A DNA stretch of 64,000 nucleotides from Aminivibrio pyruvatiphilus. GTDB taxonomy: Bacteria; Synergistota; Synergistia; Synergistales; Aminobacteriaceae. The notes beneath the pieces were generated by a model. The model saw only the letters and a program-made list of their open reading frames with translations, had not been told where the DNA came from and did no database searches. The stretch's first letter is position 1. Each line of letters begins with the position of its first letter. A program made the translations under genes and the position numbers. The stretch spans positions 1-64,000 of the forward strand of contig NZ_SORI01000002.1 in the NCBI RefSeq assembly GCF_004366815.1, in the 5' to 3' direction. Shown one piece after another: positions 1 through 7,176 of this stretch.

Positions 1-68
1 GCGAAGGATGTTATGCCGCTTTCACCGCTCTTCAGTTCGATATGGATTTTCTTCGCCTTTTCCGTCAT
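1..68 (-). CDS. N-terminus of an unidentified protein, cut by the window edge
   Basis: Only the first 22 codons are visible, reading leftward off the window. The ATG at 66-68 is preceded by an AGAGAGGTG Shine-Dalgarno at a normal distance, so this looks like a real start. The visible residues begin MTEKAKKIHIELKSGESG and are basic then amphipathic, with no signal peptide. The family cannot be recognised from so little sequence. Its ribosome binding site lies in one arm of a 10-bp inverted repeat (see 78-160). Confidence 0.5.
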   Translation of the reverse strand, partial: MTEKAKKIHIELKSGESGITSF

Positions 69-77
69 AATGAACGC

Positions 78-160
78 ACCTCTCTGGTGAAGGGTTGTGT
101 CGTCGTAAACACTACCTTAACACTGTTCTCCGAACAGTCCAGAGAGGTTTTTTATTTTTC
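78..160 (-). promoter_or_regulatory. Inverted-repeat leader that could mask a ribosome binding site
   Basis: The sequence at 78-87 is the exact reverse complement of 139-148 (10 bp). Between them is a second perfect repeat, ACTGTTC-TCC-GAACAGT at 122-138. Read leftward, the 78-87 arm contains the Shine-Dalgarno of the partial gene at 1-68, so pairing would hide it. Read rightward, the same stem is followed by a T-rich tract (148-159) and could act as a terminator. Which strand uses it cannot be settled from the sequence. Confidence 0.4.
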
Positions 161-191
161 AGGGTGCGGATTTAGGTCCGCCATCTTTATT

Positions 192-219
192 TTGACATCC
201 CGGGAAAGTACTATAGAAT
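192..219 (+). promoter_or_regulatory. Sigma-70-type promoter for the UPF0182 gene
   Basis: TTGACA at 192-197 and TAGAAT at 214-219 are separated by 16 bases. The predicted transcription start falls within a base or two of the ATG at 228, so the message may have essentially no leader. Confidence 0.6.
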
Positions 220-227
220 GAAGTATT

Positions 228-3026
228 ATGACAAAAAACGACTGGTTTCCCAACAACGAATGGTTTCCCGGGGAGGACTCCTCCCCGAAGCGCCCGTTCC
301 CTCCCTTTCCGTTCCGCATCAACAAGGGGCTTCTGCTGGCGGGAGGAGCCGCTCTCCTGTTCTTTGTGCTTCTGCCTGTCCTTGCGGAATTCTATACGGA
401 TTATCTCTGGTACGACACCGAAGGATACAGCTCCGTCTTCTGGACCCGTCTCCTTGCCCGCCTTCCCCTCTTCGGGGCCGGGTTCCTGCTCTACGCCGCC
501 TTCCTCTGGCTGAATCTCTCCGCAGCCAGGAGAAACCTGCGGGCCCTCTATCCCGAACAGGAGGGGCTTCTGGGAGCCAGGGCGGCAGGATTCGCCGTCG
601 CTGCGGCCGCGCTGTTCCTGGGCTTCAGCAACGGTGCGGCCATGACCGGGGAGTGGACCATGGTCCTCCGGTATTTTCACGGCACACCCTTCGGCGAGGC
701 CGACCCCATTTTCGGTCAGGACATCGGCTTCTATGTCTTCGGCCTTCCATTCTGGAGATTTCTCCACGCGAAAGCGCTGAACATCGTCTTCCTGTGCCTT
801 GTGACGGCAGGCGGCGCCTATGCGGCCTTCCTTCTGCCGAGGAACAGGGACCTGGCCTCCCTTGTGGTGCCGGCAAAAATGCGGAACCACCTTGCCCTCA
901 TCGCCTCCGCGGGAGCGTTCCTCTGGTCCGCCGGCTATCTTCTGGACAGATACGACCTGCTGTTCTCCCCCACGGGAGTGGTTTTCGGCGCAGGCTATAC
1001 GGACGTCCATGCAGAACTCCTCGCCCTGAACGTTCTCGCGGTTCTCTCGGCGCTTCTCGGACTCTCCCTTCTCGTGAGCCTTCTCCGGAAAACCTGGAAA
1101 TTCTCCCTGGGCCTGGCAGGGCTCGTCCTGGTCACCGGAGTCCTGCTCCGGGGCGTCTACCCTGCCGTGGTGCAGAAGTACTTCGTGGAACCCAACGAGT
1201 TCGACCGGGAGAAGCGGTTCATCGAGTACAACATCGAAGCGACCCTCAAGGCCTACGGCCTCTCGGACATCACCCTGAGAACGGTCACCCCGGACGATTC
1301 CATCACCTGGGAAAACGTGGAACAGAACAGGGACACTATCGACAACATCCGCCTCTGGGACCACGCCCCCCTTCTCAGGAGCTACAAGCAGCTCCAGGAG
1401 ATCAGGACATACTATGACTTCTCCAACGTGGACATCGACCGATACACCTTCGACGGGAAGTACCGGCAGGTCATGCTCTCCCCGAGGGAGCTGGACCTCA
1501 AGGGCATGCAGAACCCCACCTGGATCAACACCCGCCTCGAGTTCACCCACGGTTACGGCATCGTCATGAACCCCGTCAACGAAGTCGCCGGCTCGGGACT
1601 GCCCAGGCTCTGGGTCCGGGATCTTCCCCCGAGGACGGAGGTACCCCTCTCCATCACCAGGCCGGAAATCTACTACGGAGAGAAGCCGAGTTCCTACATT
1701 TTCGTGGGCACCACCGTGAGGGAGTTCGATTATCCCATGGGAGACTCCAACGTGCGCACCACTTATGAAGGCAAGGGCGGCGTCCCCATGGGCACCCTGT
1801 TCCGGAGGATTCTCTACGCGATCAGGTTCGCCGACTTCAAGATCCTCTTTTCCGATGTCTTCACCGAAAACAGCCGGGTGAAATACCATCAGAACATCCG
1901 TGAGAGACTCACACGGGTGGCGCCTTTTCTCTATTTCGACAGGGATCCCTACCTCGTGGTCTCCGAAGGACGCCTGGTTTGGATGCAGGACGCCTACACG
2001 GCCGCCGACAGGTACCCTTACTCCCAGCCCGTCTCCCTGGGCCGGGGACAGGGGATCAACTATATCCGGAACAGCGTGAAAGCTACGGTGGACGCCTATG
2101 ACGGCACCATGAAGTTTTTCGTATCCGACCCCGACGACCCGGTGCTGAAGGCATGGAGCGGCGTTTTTCCGGGCCTCTTCCGCCCCCTGTCGGAGATGCC
2201 TTCGGGGCTGAAGGCCCACCTCCGGTACCCCCAGGATCTTTTCAGCATCCAGAGCGAGATCTACAGGATCTACCACATGTCCGACGCCAACACCTTCTAC
2301 AACAAGGAGGACGTGTGGGACCGCAGCAGCAGCGGCGATAAAAAAGGCATCCTCGAGGCCTACTACGTGAACATGCGCCTCGTCGGGGAGGAGAAATCCG
2401 AGTTCGTCCTCATCACCCCCTTCATGCCCGTGAACCGGGACAACATGATCGCGTGGATGGCGGGACGGTCCGACGGAGACAATTACGGTCAGCTGCTTGT
2501 CTACCAGTTCCCGAAGCAGAAGCTCATCTACGGCCCGTCCCAGGTGGAGGCCCTTACGAACCAGAATTCCGAGATTTCCGCCCAGCTCTCCCTGTGGAGC
2601 CAGAGAGGATCCGCCGTCATACGGGGCAACATGACCGTCGTGCCGGTGGGCAACGGCATCCTCTACGTCCAGCCCCTGTACCTCAGGGCCGAGAACAGCG
2701 AGCTTCCCGAACTGCGCCGGGTCATCACGTCCACCGGAGGCAGGGTCGTCTGGGGAGAAACGCTGGAAGAATCTCTGCTCCGCCTTATCGGCTCATCTGA
2801 CGGCCGGCCTTCGCTGCCCCAGCCCCCGGCGGGCATGGCAACGCCCCGTCCCGCCCGCCCCGAAGGAGAATCCCCCGCCCTCTCCCTTCTTGCCAGGGAG
2901 GCTTCTGATGCCTGGGATGCGGCAAGGAAGGCCCTCCGGGAGGACGACTGGGAGAAATACGGACGGGAAATGAAAAAGCTGGAGTCGGTTCTGAAGGAAA
3001 TGCTGGAGATTTCGGCACAGAACTGA
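228..3026 (+). CDS. UPF0182 family large membrane protein
   Basis: This 932-residue protein has seven hydrophobic segments in its first third (roughly residues 29-55, 66-95, 110-130, 170-200, 220-240, 265-290 and 296-320), followed by a long soluble region of about 550 residues and a charged, proline-rich tail. That layout and length match the UPF0182 (COG1615) family, whose biochemical role is unknown. The large domain probably sits outside the cytoplasmic membrane. The ATG at 228 has no Shine-Dalgarno and lies directly after a good promoter, so translation may be leaderless. The gene stands alone, and a GC-rich hairpin follows the stop. The family call is firm; the function is unknown. Confidence 0.85.
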   Translation: MTKNDWFPNNEWFPGEDSSPKRPFPPFPFRINKGLLLAGGAALLFFVLLPVLAEFYTDYLWYDTEGYSSVFWTRLLARLPLFGAGFLLYAAFLWLNLSAARRNLRALYPEQEGLLGARAAGFAVAAAALFLGFSNGAAMTGEWTMVLRYFHGTPFGEADPIFGQDIGFYVFGLPFWRFLHAKALNIVFLCLVTAGGAYAAFLLPRNRDLASLVVPAKMRNHLALIASAGAFLWSAGYLLDRYDLLFSPTGVVFGAGYTDVHAELLALNVLAVLSALLGLSLLVSLLRKTWKFSLGLAGLVLVTGVLLRGVYPAVVQKYFVEPNEFDREKRFIEYNIEATLKAYGLSDITLRTVTPDDSITWENVEQNRDTIDNIRLWDHAPLLRSYKQLQEIRTYYDFSNVDIDRYTFDGKYRQVMLSPRELDLKGMQNPTWINTRLEFTHGYGIVMNPVNEVAGSGLPRLWVRDLPPRTEVPLSITRPEIYYGEKPSSYIFVGTTVREFDYPMGDSNVRTTYEGKGGVPMGTLFRRILYAIRFADFKILFSDVFTENSRVKYHQNIRERLTRVAPFLYFDRDPYLVVSEGRLVWMQDAYTAADRYPYSQPVSLGRGQGINYIRNSVKATVDAYDGTMKFFVSDPDDPVLKAWSGVFPGLFRPLSEMPSGLKAHLRYPQDLFSIQSEIYRIYHMSDANTFYNKEDVWDRSSSGDKKGILEAYYVNMRLVGEEKSEFVLITPFMPVNRDNMIAWMAGRSDGDNYGQLLVYQFPKQKLIYGPSQVEALTNQNSEISAQLSLWSQRGSAVIRGNMTVVPVGNGILYVQPLYLRAENSELPELRRVITSTGGRVVWGETLEESLLRLIGSSDGRPSLPQPPAGMATPRPARPEGESPALSLLAREASDAWDAARKALREDDWEKYGREMKKLESVLKEMLEISAQN

Positions 3027-3054
3027 GGAAGCAAAAAAGAGAAGGTGAGTTATG

Positions 3055-3103
3055 CCGGGCCGGTGCTGTCGGGGACAATCCTCCCGAAAAAGCGCCGGCC
3101 CGG
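3055..3103 (+). terminator. GC-rich stem-loop after the UPF0182 gene
   Basis: The 13-base arms 3055-3067 and 3091-3103 pair with one G-U wobble on the plus strand, around a 23-base loop. There is no clear T-tract, so this may be a weak or Rho-assisted terminator. It lies between convergent genes. Confidence 0.4.
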
Positions 3104-3190
3104 ATTCTATCTCAAGGCCGAAAAAACAGGAGGAGAAAGACCTCTGTCCCTCTCCCCCCTGACGAACCGAATTCCAAAAATCCCCCGGAA

Positions 3191-3655
3191 TCAGTGGACC
3201 TTCATCTCCACAATGGTACCACCGGTGTAGGGCTGGGGGGTTGCAGGAGGTTTTGAGGTGTTTTCCTGAAGCAGACCTGACGAATCGGCCATGAGGGCCA
3301 GCTTTTTCTTTACGCCGGCCGACTTGCCTTTGTTTTTCGTCAGGTCGTAAAGGACATAAGCGTATGCGTCTCCGCTGGAGACGAGGTCGAAACCTTCCAG
3401 GGAGGCGCCCCCGAAGAGTTTTTTGATCTCCGTTTCATCGGATGCCAGATCCGGCCACCGCCCCTTTTCCAGCTTGAAAATGACCATGGCGGATTTCATG
3501 GACCGCATGTCGCTGAGTATGGCGGTCGCCTCCGCCTTGTCCTCGGCCGAGCCCATGAGAAGGAGCATGGCTGAGGTGAGAATCCCGACGATGATAATGA
3601 CAATAAGAAGCTCCACCAGGGTAAATCCTTTTCTCTTCCTTGCGTATTCTGCCAC
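3191..3655 (-). CDS. Type IV pilin-like / pseudopilin protein
   Basis: The 154-residue protein starts MAEYARKRKGFTLVELLIVI, a class III signal: a short basic leader, a G-F cleavage site, glutamate at +5 and a long hydrophobic helix. A prepilin peptidase would cut before the phenylalanine and methylate it. The remaining 120 residues form a small soluble domain with no recognised signature. The start is GTG at 3655, chosen because GGAGGGG lies six bases upstream. A good promoter lies just beyond it. No other pilus or type II secretion genes are adjacent, so this is an orphan minor pilin or pseudopilin. Confidence 0.8.
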   Translation of the reverse strand: MAEYARKRKGFTLVELLIVIIIVGILTSAMLLLMGSAEDKAEATAILSDMRSMKSAMVIFKLEKGRWPDLASDETEIKKLFGGASLEGFDLVSSGDAYAYVLYDLTKNKGKSAGVKKKLALMADSSGLLQENTSKPPATPQPYTGGTIVEMKVH

Positions 3656-3700
3656 GAAGACCCCTCCAGAGAAATGGGATAAAAAGCTGTCCGGTTTCCT

Positions 3701-3729
3701 ATTCTAAAGATTCGCATCTAATTTGACAA
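3701..3729 (-). promoter_or_regulatory. Promoter for the pilin-like gene
   Basis: Read leftward, TTGTCA (3724-3729) is followed after 17 bases by TAGAAT (3701-3706). This leaves a leader of about 40 bases before the GTG at 3655. Confidence 0.6.
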
Positions 3730-3926
3730 CACAAAAAGGGGCTAATCCTCTTTGTTGTTTTTTTATTTAATTGCATTCAATGCTAACGCGAGTTCAGGAA
3801 GATCTTCAGAAATGATAAATCAGGGGGGATTTTCCACTTTTCGTACACAATTTTGCTGTTATTTTTCAGATACCCTTTTCCAGTATGAACTTTTCCGAGG
3901 TGATGGTTAACTTTTTCGGACAATAA

Positions 3927-3954
3927 TTGCCAGAAAACACCTTTGAGTTATAAT
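3927..3954 (+). promoter_or_regulatory. Promoter for the lytic transglycosylase gene
   Basis: TTGCCA (3927-3932) and a perfect TATAAT (3949-3954) are separated by 16 bases. Transcription would start near 3961, which excludes the in-frame ATG at 3943 as the start of the following gene. Confidence 0.6.
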
Positions 3955-3961
3955 CAAAAAC

Positions 3962-3991
3962 CCTTCCGGCAGGTTCTTTTCCTGCGGAAGG
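3962..3991 (+). promoter_or_regulatory. Leader hairpin of the lytic transglycosylase mRNA
   Basis: CCTTCCGGCAGG (3962-3973) pairs with CCTGCGGAAGG (3981-3991), with one bulged G, across a 7-base loop. It sits at the very 5' end of the predicted transcript. A short weak T-stretch follows. It could stabilise the mRNA or act as a weak attenuator. Confidence 0.4.
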
Positions 3992-4023
3992 AACTCTTTT
4001 CTCCTGAAAAGGGAGGGAGCTCC

Positions 4024-4734
4024 GTGAAACACATGATACGAAAAAGCATGGCCGCCCTTCTGATCCTTTCCGCGGCAGGCTTTCTAGTGACAGTCGCCAG
4101 GGGACAGCACGGCACCCCTCTCTTCACTGCACGGCACCGGCACGTGTCGGGGAATTGGAGCGATGATCCTGAAACAGCGGCTCTCGTGCGGGGAACGGTA
4201 TCCGCCGCGGCTTCTTCAGCCCTGACGGCAGCCGGAGCCGCTCTGGATGCCCACGGGGCGGCATGCACAACCTTTGCGACAGCCACGGAAAGCATTGGTT
4301 CCCTGTCCCGGTTCATCCAGTCCCAGAACGGCGACGTGAGCCGCGAATCCGCACTTCTGCAGGCCAACGCCTTCTGGAAGTACTCCCTGAAGTACAATGT
4401 TCCCCTGGACCTGATTGTGGCAGTGGCCAACACGGAAAGCCATTTCCGGCCCGAGGCCCGGAGCCCCGCCGGGGCGGCGGGTGTGATGCAGGTCATGTGG
4501 AAGGTCCATGCGGGACTCCTCCAGGCAAACGGCATCATGACGGAAGAGGACCTCCACGACCCGGAGATGGGCATCGCGGCGGGAAGCCTTCTCCTCTCGC
4601 GCTATCTCAAGGCCTACGGCGACACGAAAGCGGCATTGGGACGCTACTACGGCGGGTCGGCGACAGTGTACTGGAACCGGATCTCAAGGAACCTGGCGAA
4701 GGTGAAGAACGCAAAGGTGGTTGCCGCTTTTTGA
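4024..4734 (+). CDS. Secreted lytic transglycosylase, SLT/GH23 type
   Basis: This 236-residue exported protein cuts peptidoglycan glycan strands. A signal peptide covers about residues 1-27. A serine/alanine-rich linker follows, and the catalytic SLT domain fills the C-terminal half. The expected catalytic glutamate is in the motif NTESHF, followed by the family's SPAGAAGVMQVM block and a C-terminal GRYYGG motif. The start is taken as GTG at 4024 because GGAGGGA lies seven bases upstream; an upstream in-frame ATG at 3943 overlaps the -10 box. The gene is monocistronic with its own promoter and leader hairpin. It likely acts in wall remodelling. Confidence 0.85.
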   Translation: MKHMIRKSMAALLILSAAGFLVTVARGQHGTPLFTARHRHVSGNWSDDPETAALVRGTVSAAASSALTAAGAALDAHGAACTTFATATESIGSLSRFIQSQNGDVSRESALLQANAFWKYSLKYNVPLDLIVAVANTESHFRPEARSPAGAAGVMQVMWKVHAGLLQANGIMTEEDLHDPEMGIAAGSLLLSRYLKAYGDTKAALGRYYGGSATVYWNRISRNLAKVKNAKVVAAF

Positions 4735-4788
4735 CCGGTGAATGGACTGAGTATGACCGGTTTTTAATTTTTTTATGCCCCTGCTGTG

Positions 4789-4826
4789 ATAGAATCCCTC
4801 CAGGATAGCTTCCGGAGGGATTCTAT
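4789..4826. repeat. 13-bp perfect inverted repeat overlapping a -10 box
   Basis: The arms 4789-4801 and 4814-4826 are perfect complements around a 12-base spacer. The right arm runs into TATAAT (4824-4829), so the dyad could be an operator for the following gene. It could also act as a terminator-like hairpin for the transglycosylase gene, though no T-tract follows. Confidence 0.45.
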
Positions 4827-4845
4827 AATTTAAGGGGGAACGGAA

Positions 4846-5295
4846 ATGAGAGGTCGGAAGGCCATTGTTGTGGGGGCGCTGTTTGCGCTGCTCTGCTGCC
4901 TGGCATCCGCGGCGGCGGCCGCGGAAACCGGGGGTACGGCGCCTCTTCCCGAAAACGCGCACGTGGTTGACGGTCACATGACATCCGCGATGAAGGACGG
5001 GAAACCTCTTGACAGGCTCATTGCCTACACGCAGGAGTCACCGGCGTTCTATGCCGTGGGAACGCTGCTCTCGGCACCGCCCCACACAAAAATCCGTTTT
5101 TCGTGGTTTTTCGTCACGCAGAACCAGCATATCACCGATGTGGATCTGAACACTGAAGACCACGGTTCGGACATCTTCGTCTACAGCACCCTCAACAACG
5201 GCGGGGATCCCTGGCCGAAAGGCGCTTTCAGGGTGGAGATTTTCGTTGATGACAGAACCGACCCCGACCAGATCATAGACTTCGAGGTCGAATAG
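4846..5295 (+). CDS. Small secreted protein of unknown function
   Basis: The 149-residue protein opens with a clear signal peptide (basic start, a long run of Leu/Ala, then an AAAAAE cleavage region near residue 26). The mature part of about 120 residues alternates hydrophobic and polar residues in a beta-rich pattern, with a WFFVTQNQ stretch and an acidic C-terminus. I do not recognise the family. AGGGGGAACGGAA directly before the ATG supports the start. It stands alone between a dyad-containing promoter region and a strong terminator, which suggests its own regulation. It probably works in the periplasm. Confidence 0.7.
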   Translation: MRGRKAIVVGALFALLCCLASAAAAAETGGTAPLPENAHVVDGHMTSAMKDGKPLDRLIAYTQESPAFYAVGTLLSAPPHTKIRFSWFFVTQNQHITDVDLNTEDHGSDIFVYSTLNNGGDPWPKGAFRVEIFVDDRTDPDQIIDFEVE

Positions 5296-5308
5296 GACTG
5301 CAGCCTTC

Positions 5309-5352
5309 ACACCGTGGCACCAGGGGAATTCCCCTGGTGCCACGGTGTTTTC
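5309..5352 (+). terminator. Strong Rho-independent terminator
   Basis: An 18-bp perfect stem (5309-5326 with 5331-5348) closes on the 4-base loop AATT and is followed by a short T-run. It ends the secreted-protein gene and separates it from the convergent amidohydrolase gene. Confidence 0.8.
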
Positions 5353-5359
5353 GTCGCCG

Positions 5360-6556
5360 CTAGACGGAACGTTCGTTCATCCGGAAGGCGAAGGCCGCAA
5401 GGATGGCTGCACCGGAGGGAAGGACGTCGTCGTTCACGTTGAATCTGGGATTGTGGTGCTGGTTGCCCGTTCCCTTCGTCTCGTCCGCTATGCCCAGGAA
5501 GACGTAGGCGGCGGGGACCTTTTCGCCGTAGTAGCTGAAATCCTCGGACCCCATGGCCACGGGGACTTCCTCGATGTTTTCCTCTCCGAGCATCTCGACG
5601 GCGGCGGAGCGCATCACCGCCGTCACTTCCGGGTCGTTCACCGTGACAGGGTAGATAGGCGTATAGGTCAGTTCCGCGGTGCATCTCATGGCGGCGCAGA
5701 TGCCGTCTGCTACCCGTTTCATGATGCCCTCCATCTGGGCCCGCACTTCCCGGCTGGTGGTCCGCACGTTTCCGGCCACTCTCGCCGTATCGGGGATGAT
5801 GTTGACCGCCGTACCCGCTTCCATTTTGCCCACGCTGAGAACCACCGTCTCCTGGGGATCCATCTCCCTGCTCACCACCGTCTGGAGGGTCGAGATCACC
5901 GTGGCGGCCGTCACTGTGGGGTCAACGGCCTTGTGGGGCATGGCCCCGTGGCCGCCCTTCCCCTGGATCTTGAGGTCCCAGATGTCGGCGGAGGCCATGA
6001 CGGGCCCCACCCGGCAGCCCAGCGTCCCCGCCGGGAGCAGGGACCAGACATGGAGCCCTCCCACTGCGTCGACGCCATCCAGGGCGCCTTCCTCGATCAT
6101 TTTCGGGGCGCCCGAGTTGTACCCCGCCTCCTCGGCGGGCTGGAAGAGAAAGCGGACCGTGCCGGAGAGCTCGTCCTTCATGGAGGCGAGAATCTCCGCC
6201 GCGCCCAGGAGGATGGCGGTATGGGCGTCGTGGCCGCAGGCGTGCATGACGCCAGGACGGGTGGAGCGGTAGGGAAGGTCGTTTTCTTCCTCGAGGGGAA
6301 GGGCGTCCATGTCGCCCCTCAGGGCAACGCACGGCCCCGGCTTCGCACCCCGGAGGTCCGCAGCTACGCCGCATTCCGTGCCGCCGAAGCCTCTCCGGAT
6401 GTTCTCAAGGCCAAGGTCCCGGAGGTATTTCTCCACGAAGAGAGATGTCTCCTTTTCCTGCCAGGGGAGTTCGGGGTTGGCGTGGAATTTCCGCCTCAAT
6501 TCCGTGAGCTTCCCGGAAAGGGAAGCAGCTTTTTCCATGATCGGTGAAACAGTCAT
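5360..6556 (-). CDS. M20-family amidohydrolase (aminoacylase / N-acyl amino acid hydrolase type)
   Basis: The 398-residue cytosolic metallohydrolase probably cleaves N-acylated amino acids or short amides. It has the M20D pattern: GDMDALP, then ACGHDAHTA (metal His and Asp), then PAEEAG (general base Glu with metal Glu) and a late GSEDFSYY. The central lid/dimerisation domain spans about residues 190-305. The length is typical for the family. The ATG at 6556 is chosen; upstream in-frame ATGs would add a basic tail, and AAAGGAGAG lies 12 bases before the chosen codon. It fits an amino-acid-fermenting lifestyle. The substrate cannot be decided from sequence. Confidence 0.85.
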   Translation of the reverse strand: MTVSPIMEKAASLSGKLTELRRKFHANPELPWQEKETSLFVEKYLRDLGLENIRRGFGGTECGVAADLRGAKPGPCVALRGDMDALPLEEENDLPYRSTRPGVMHACGHDAHTAILLGAAEILASMKDELSGTVRFLFQPAEEAGYNSGAPKMIEEGALDGVDAVGGLHVWSLLPAGTLGCRVGPVMASADIWDLKIQGKGGHGAMPHKAVDPTVTAATVISTLQTVVSREMDPQETVVLSVGKMEAGTAVNIIPDTARVAGNVRTTSREVRAQMEGIMKRVADGICAAMRCTAELTYTPIYPVTVNDPEVTAVMRSAAVEMLGEENIEEVPVAMGSEDFSYYGEKVPAAYVFLGIADETKGTGNQHHNPRFNVNDDVLPSGAAILAAFAFRMNERSV

Positions 6557-6650
6557 AATGACGGTTCTCTCCTTTCTCATTGTACCGTTCGCTGTTTTCA
6601 TCCCTTCGTTCAGGCGGAGAGGCTCCTCCGCCGAATTTCTCCCTTGCTGT

Positions 6651-7022
6651 TCAGCCCTTCACCGAAATGAGCCAGATTCCCGCCAGGATAGCCGCCATGC
6701 CCGCAAGGCGCCAGAGGGTAACCTGTTCCGAAAAGAAGATCACGGACACGCCCAGGACCAGCAGGAACACCAGCCCGGCCATAAAGGGATAGGCCAGGGA
6801 AAGGTCGGTCCTCGTCAGCGCCGCGCTGAGAAAGATGAAGGATATGCCGAAACATCCCACCCCCGCCACAGCCCAGGGATTGAAGACGATGCGGAGCACC
6901 GCGTTCACCGCCCCGCCGTCGAGAAGGTCCTTCTGGTGGCCGAAAGCCAGCTTCATGAGGGTATTCGCCGAGGCGTTGAAGACCGCCGATCCGGCAAGGA
7001 GCAAAAACGTCAGCCTGTCCAT
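6651..7022 (-). CDS. Small DMT-family membrane protein, ArnE-like flippase subunit
   Basis: The 123-residue protein has four hydrophobic segments, the size and layout of SMR/EamA-half proteins such as ArnE and ArnF. In enterobacteria ArnE-ArnF move undecaprenyl-phosphate-L-Ara4N across the inner membrane. Here the gene is divergent from arnT and next to the rest of an arn operon, which supports that role, although sequence alone would also fit a small multidrug exporter. Only one such subunit is present, so it may act as a homodimer. The second of two close ATGs (7022) is preferred because AGAGAGG then sits seven bases upstream. Confidence 0.6.
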   Translation of the reverse strand: MDRLTFLLLAGSAVFNASANTLMKLAFGHQKDLLDGGAVNAVLRIVFNPWAVAGVGCFGISFIFLSAALTRTDLSLAYPFMAGLVFLLVLGVSVIFFSEQVTLWRLAGMAAILAGIWLISVKG

Positions 7023-7053
7023 GGACATACCTCTCTTTCCGGTGCATTGAAGG

Positions 7054-7133
7054 ATTATACTCCATGATGCTTCCAAAAACGGAGGGACTTCGTGTAGAAT
7101 TCTTCCACATCGGGAAGAGTATCATGTAGAATT
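7054..7133. promoter_or_regulatory. Divergent promoter region between arnE-like and arnT
   Basis: Leftward, TATAAT lies at 7054-7059. Rightward, the 9-mer TGTAGAATT occurs twice (7093-7101 and 7125-7133), 32 bases apart, flanking a small CTTCC/GGAAG hairpin. The second copy is a plausible -10 for arnT. The repeats could bind a regulator. No PmrA-type direct repeat is evident. Confidence 0.4.
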
Positions 7134-7176
7134 GAAAAATTCCCAGCTTCAACTTATTCTCCGGAAGGATGGTTCG

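Noticed and set aside
218-1417. A long plus-strand frame starting ten bases before the UPF0182 ATG.
   Set aside because: Its ATG overlaps the -10 box and its translation is Arg/Pro/Gly-rich, typical of an out-of-frame GC-rich shadow.
159-2276. A 705-codon minus-strand frame opposite the UPF0182 gene.
   Set aside because: It is the antisense shadow of a clear membrane-protein gene in GC-rich DNA, with no family signature and no ribosome binding site.
3943-4023. An N-terminal extension of the lytic transglycosylase to an upstream ATG.
   Set aside because: The ATG lies within the promoter, ahead of the predicted transcript start, and the extension would bury the signal peptide.
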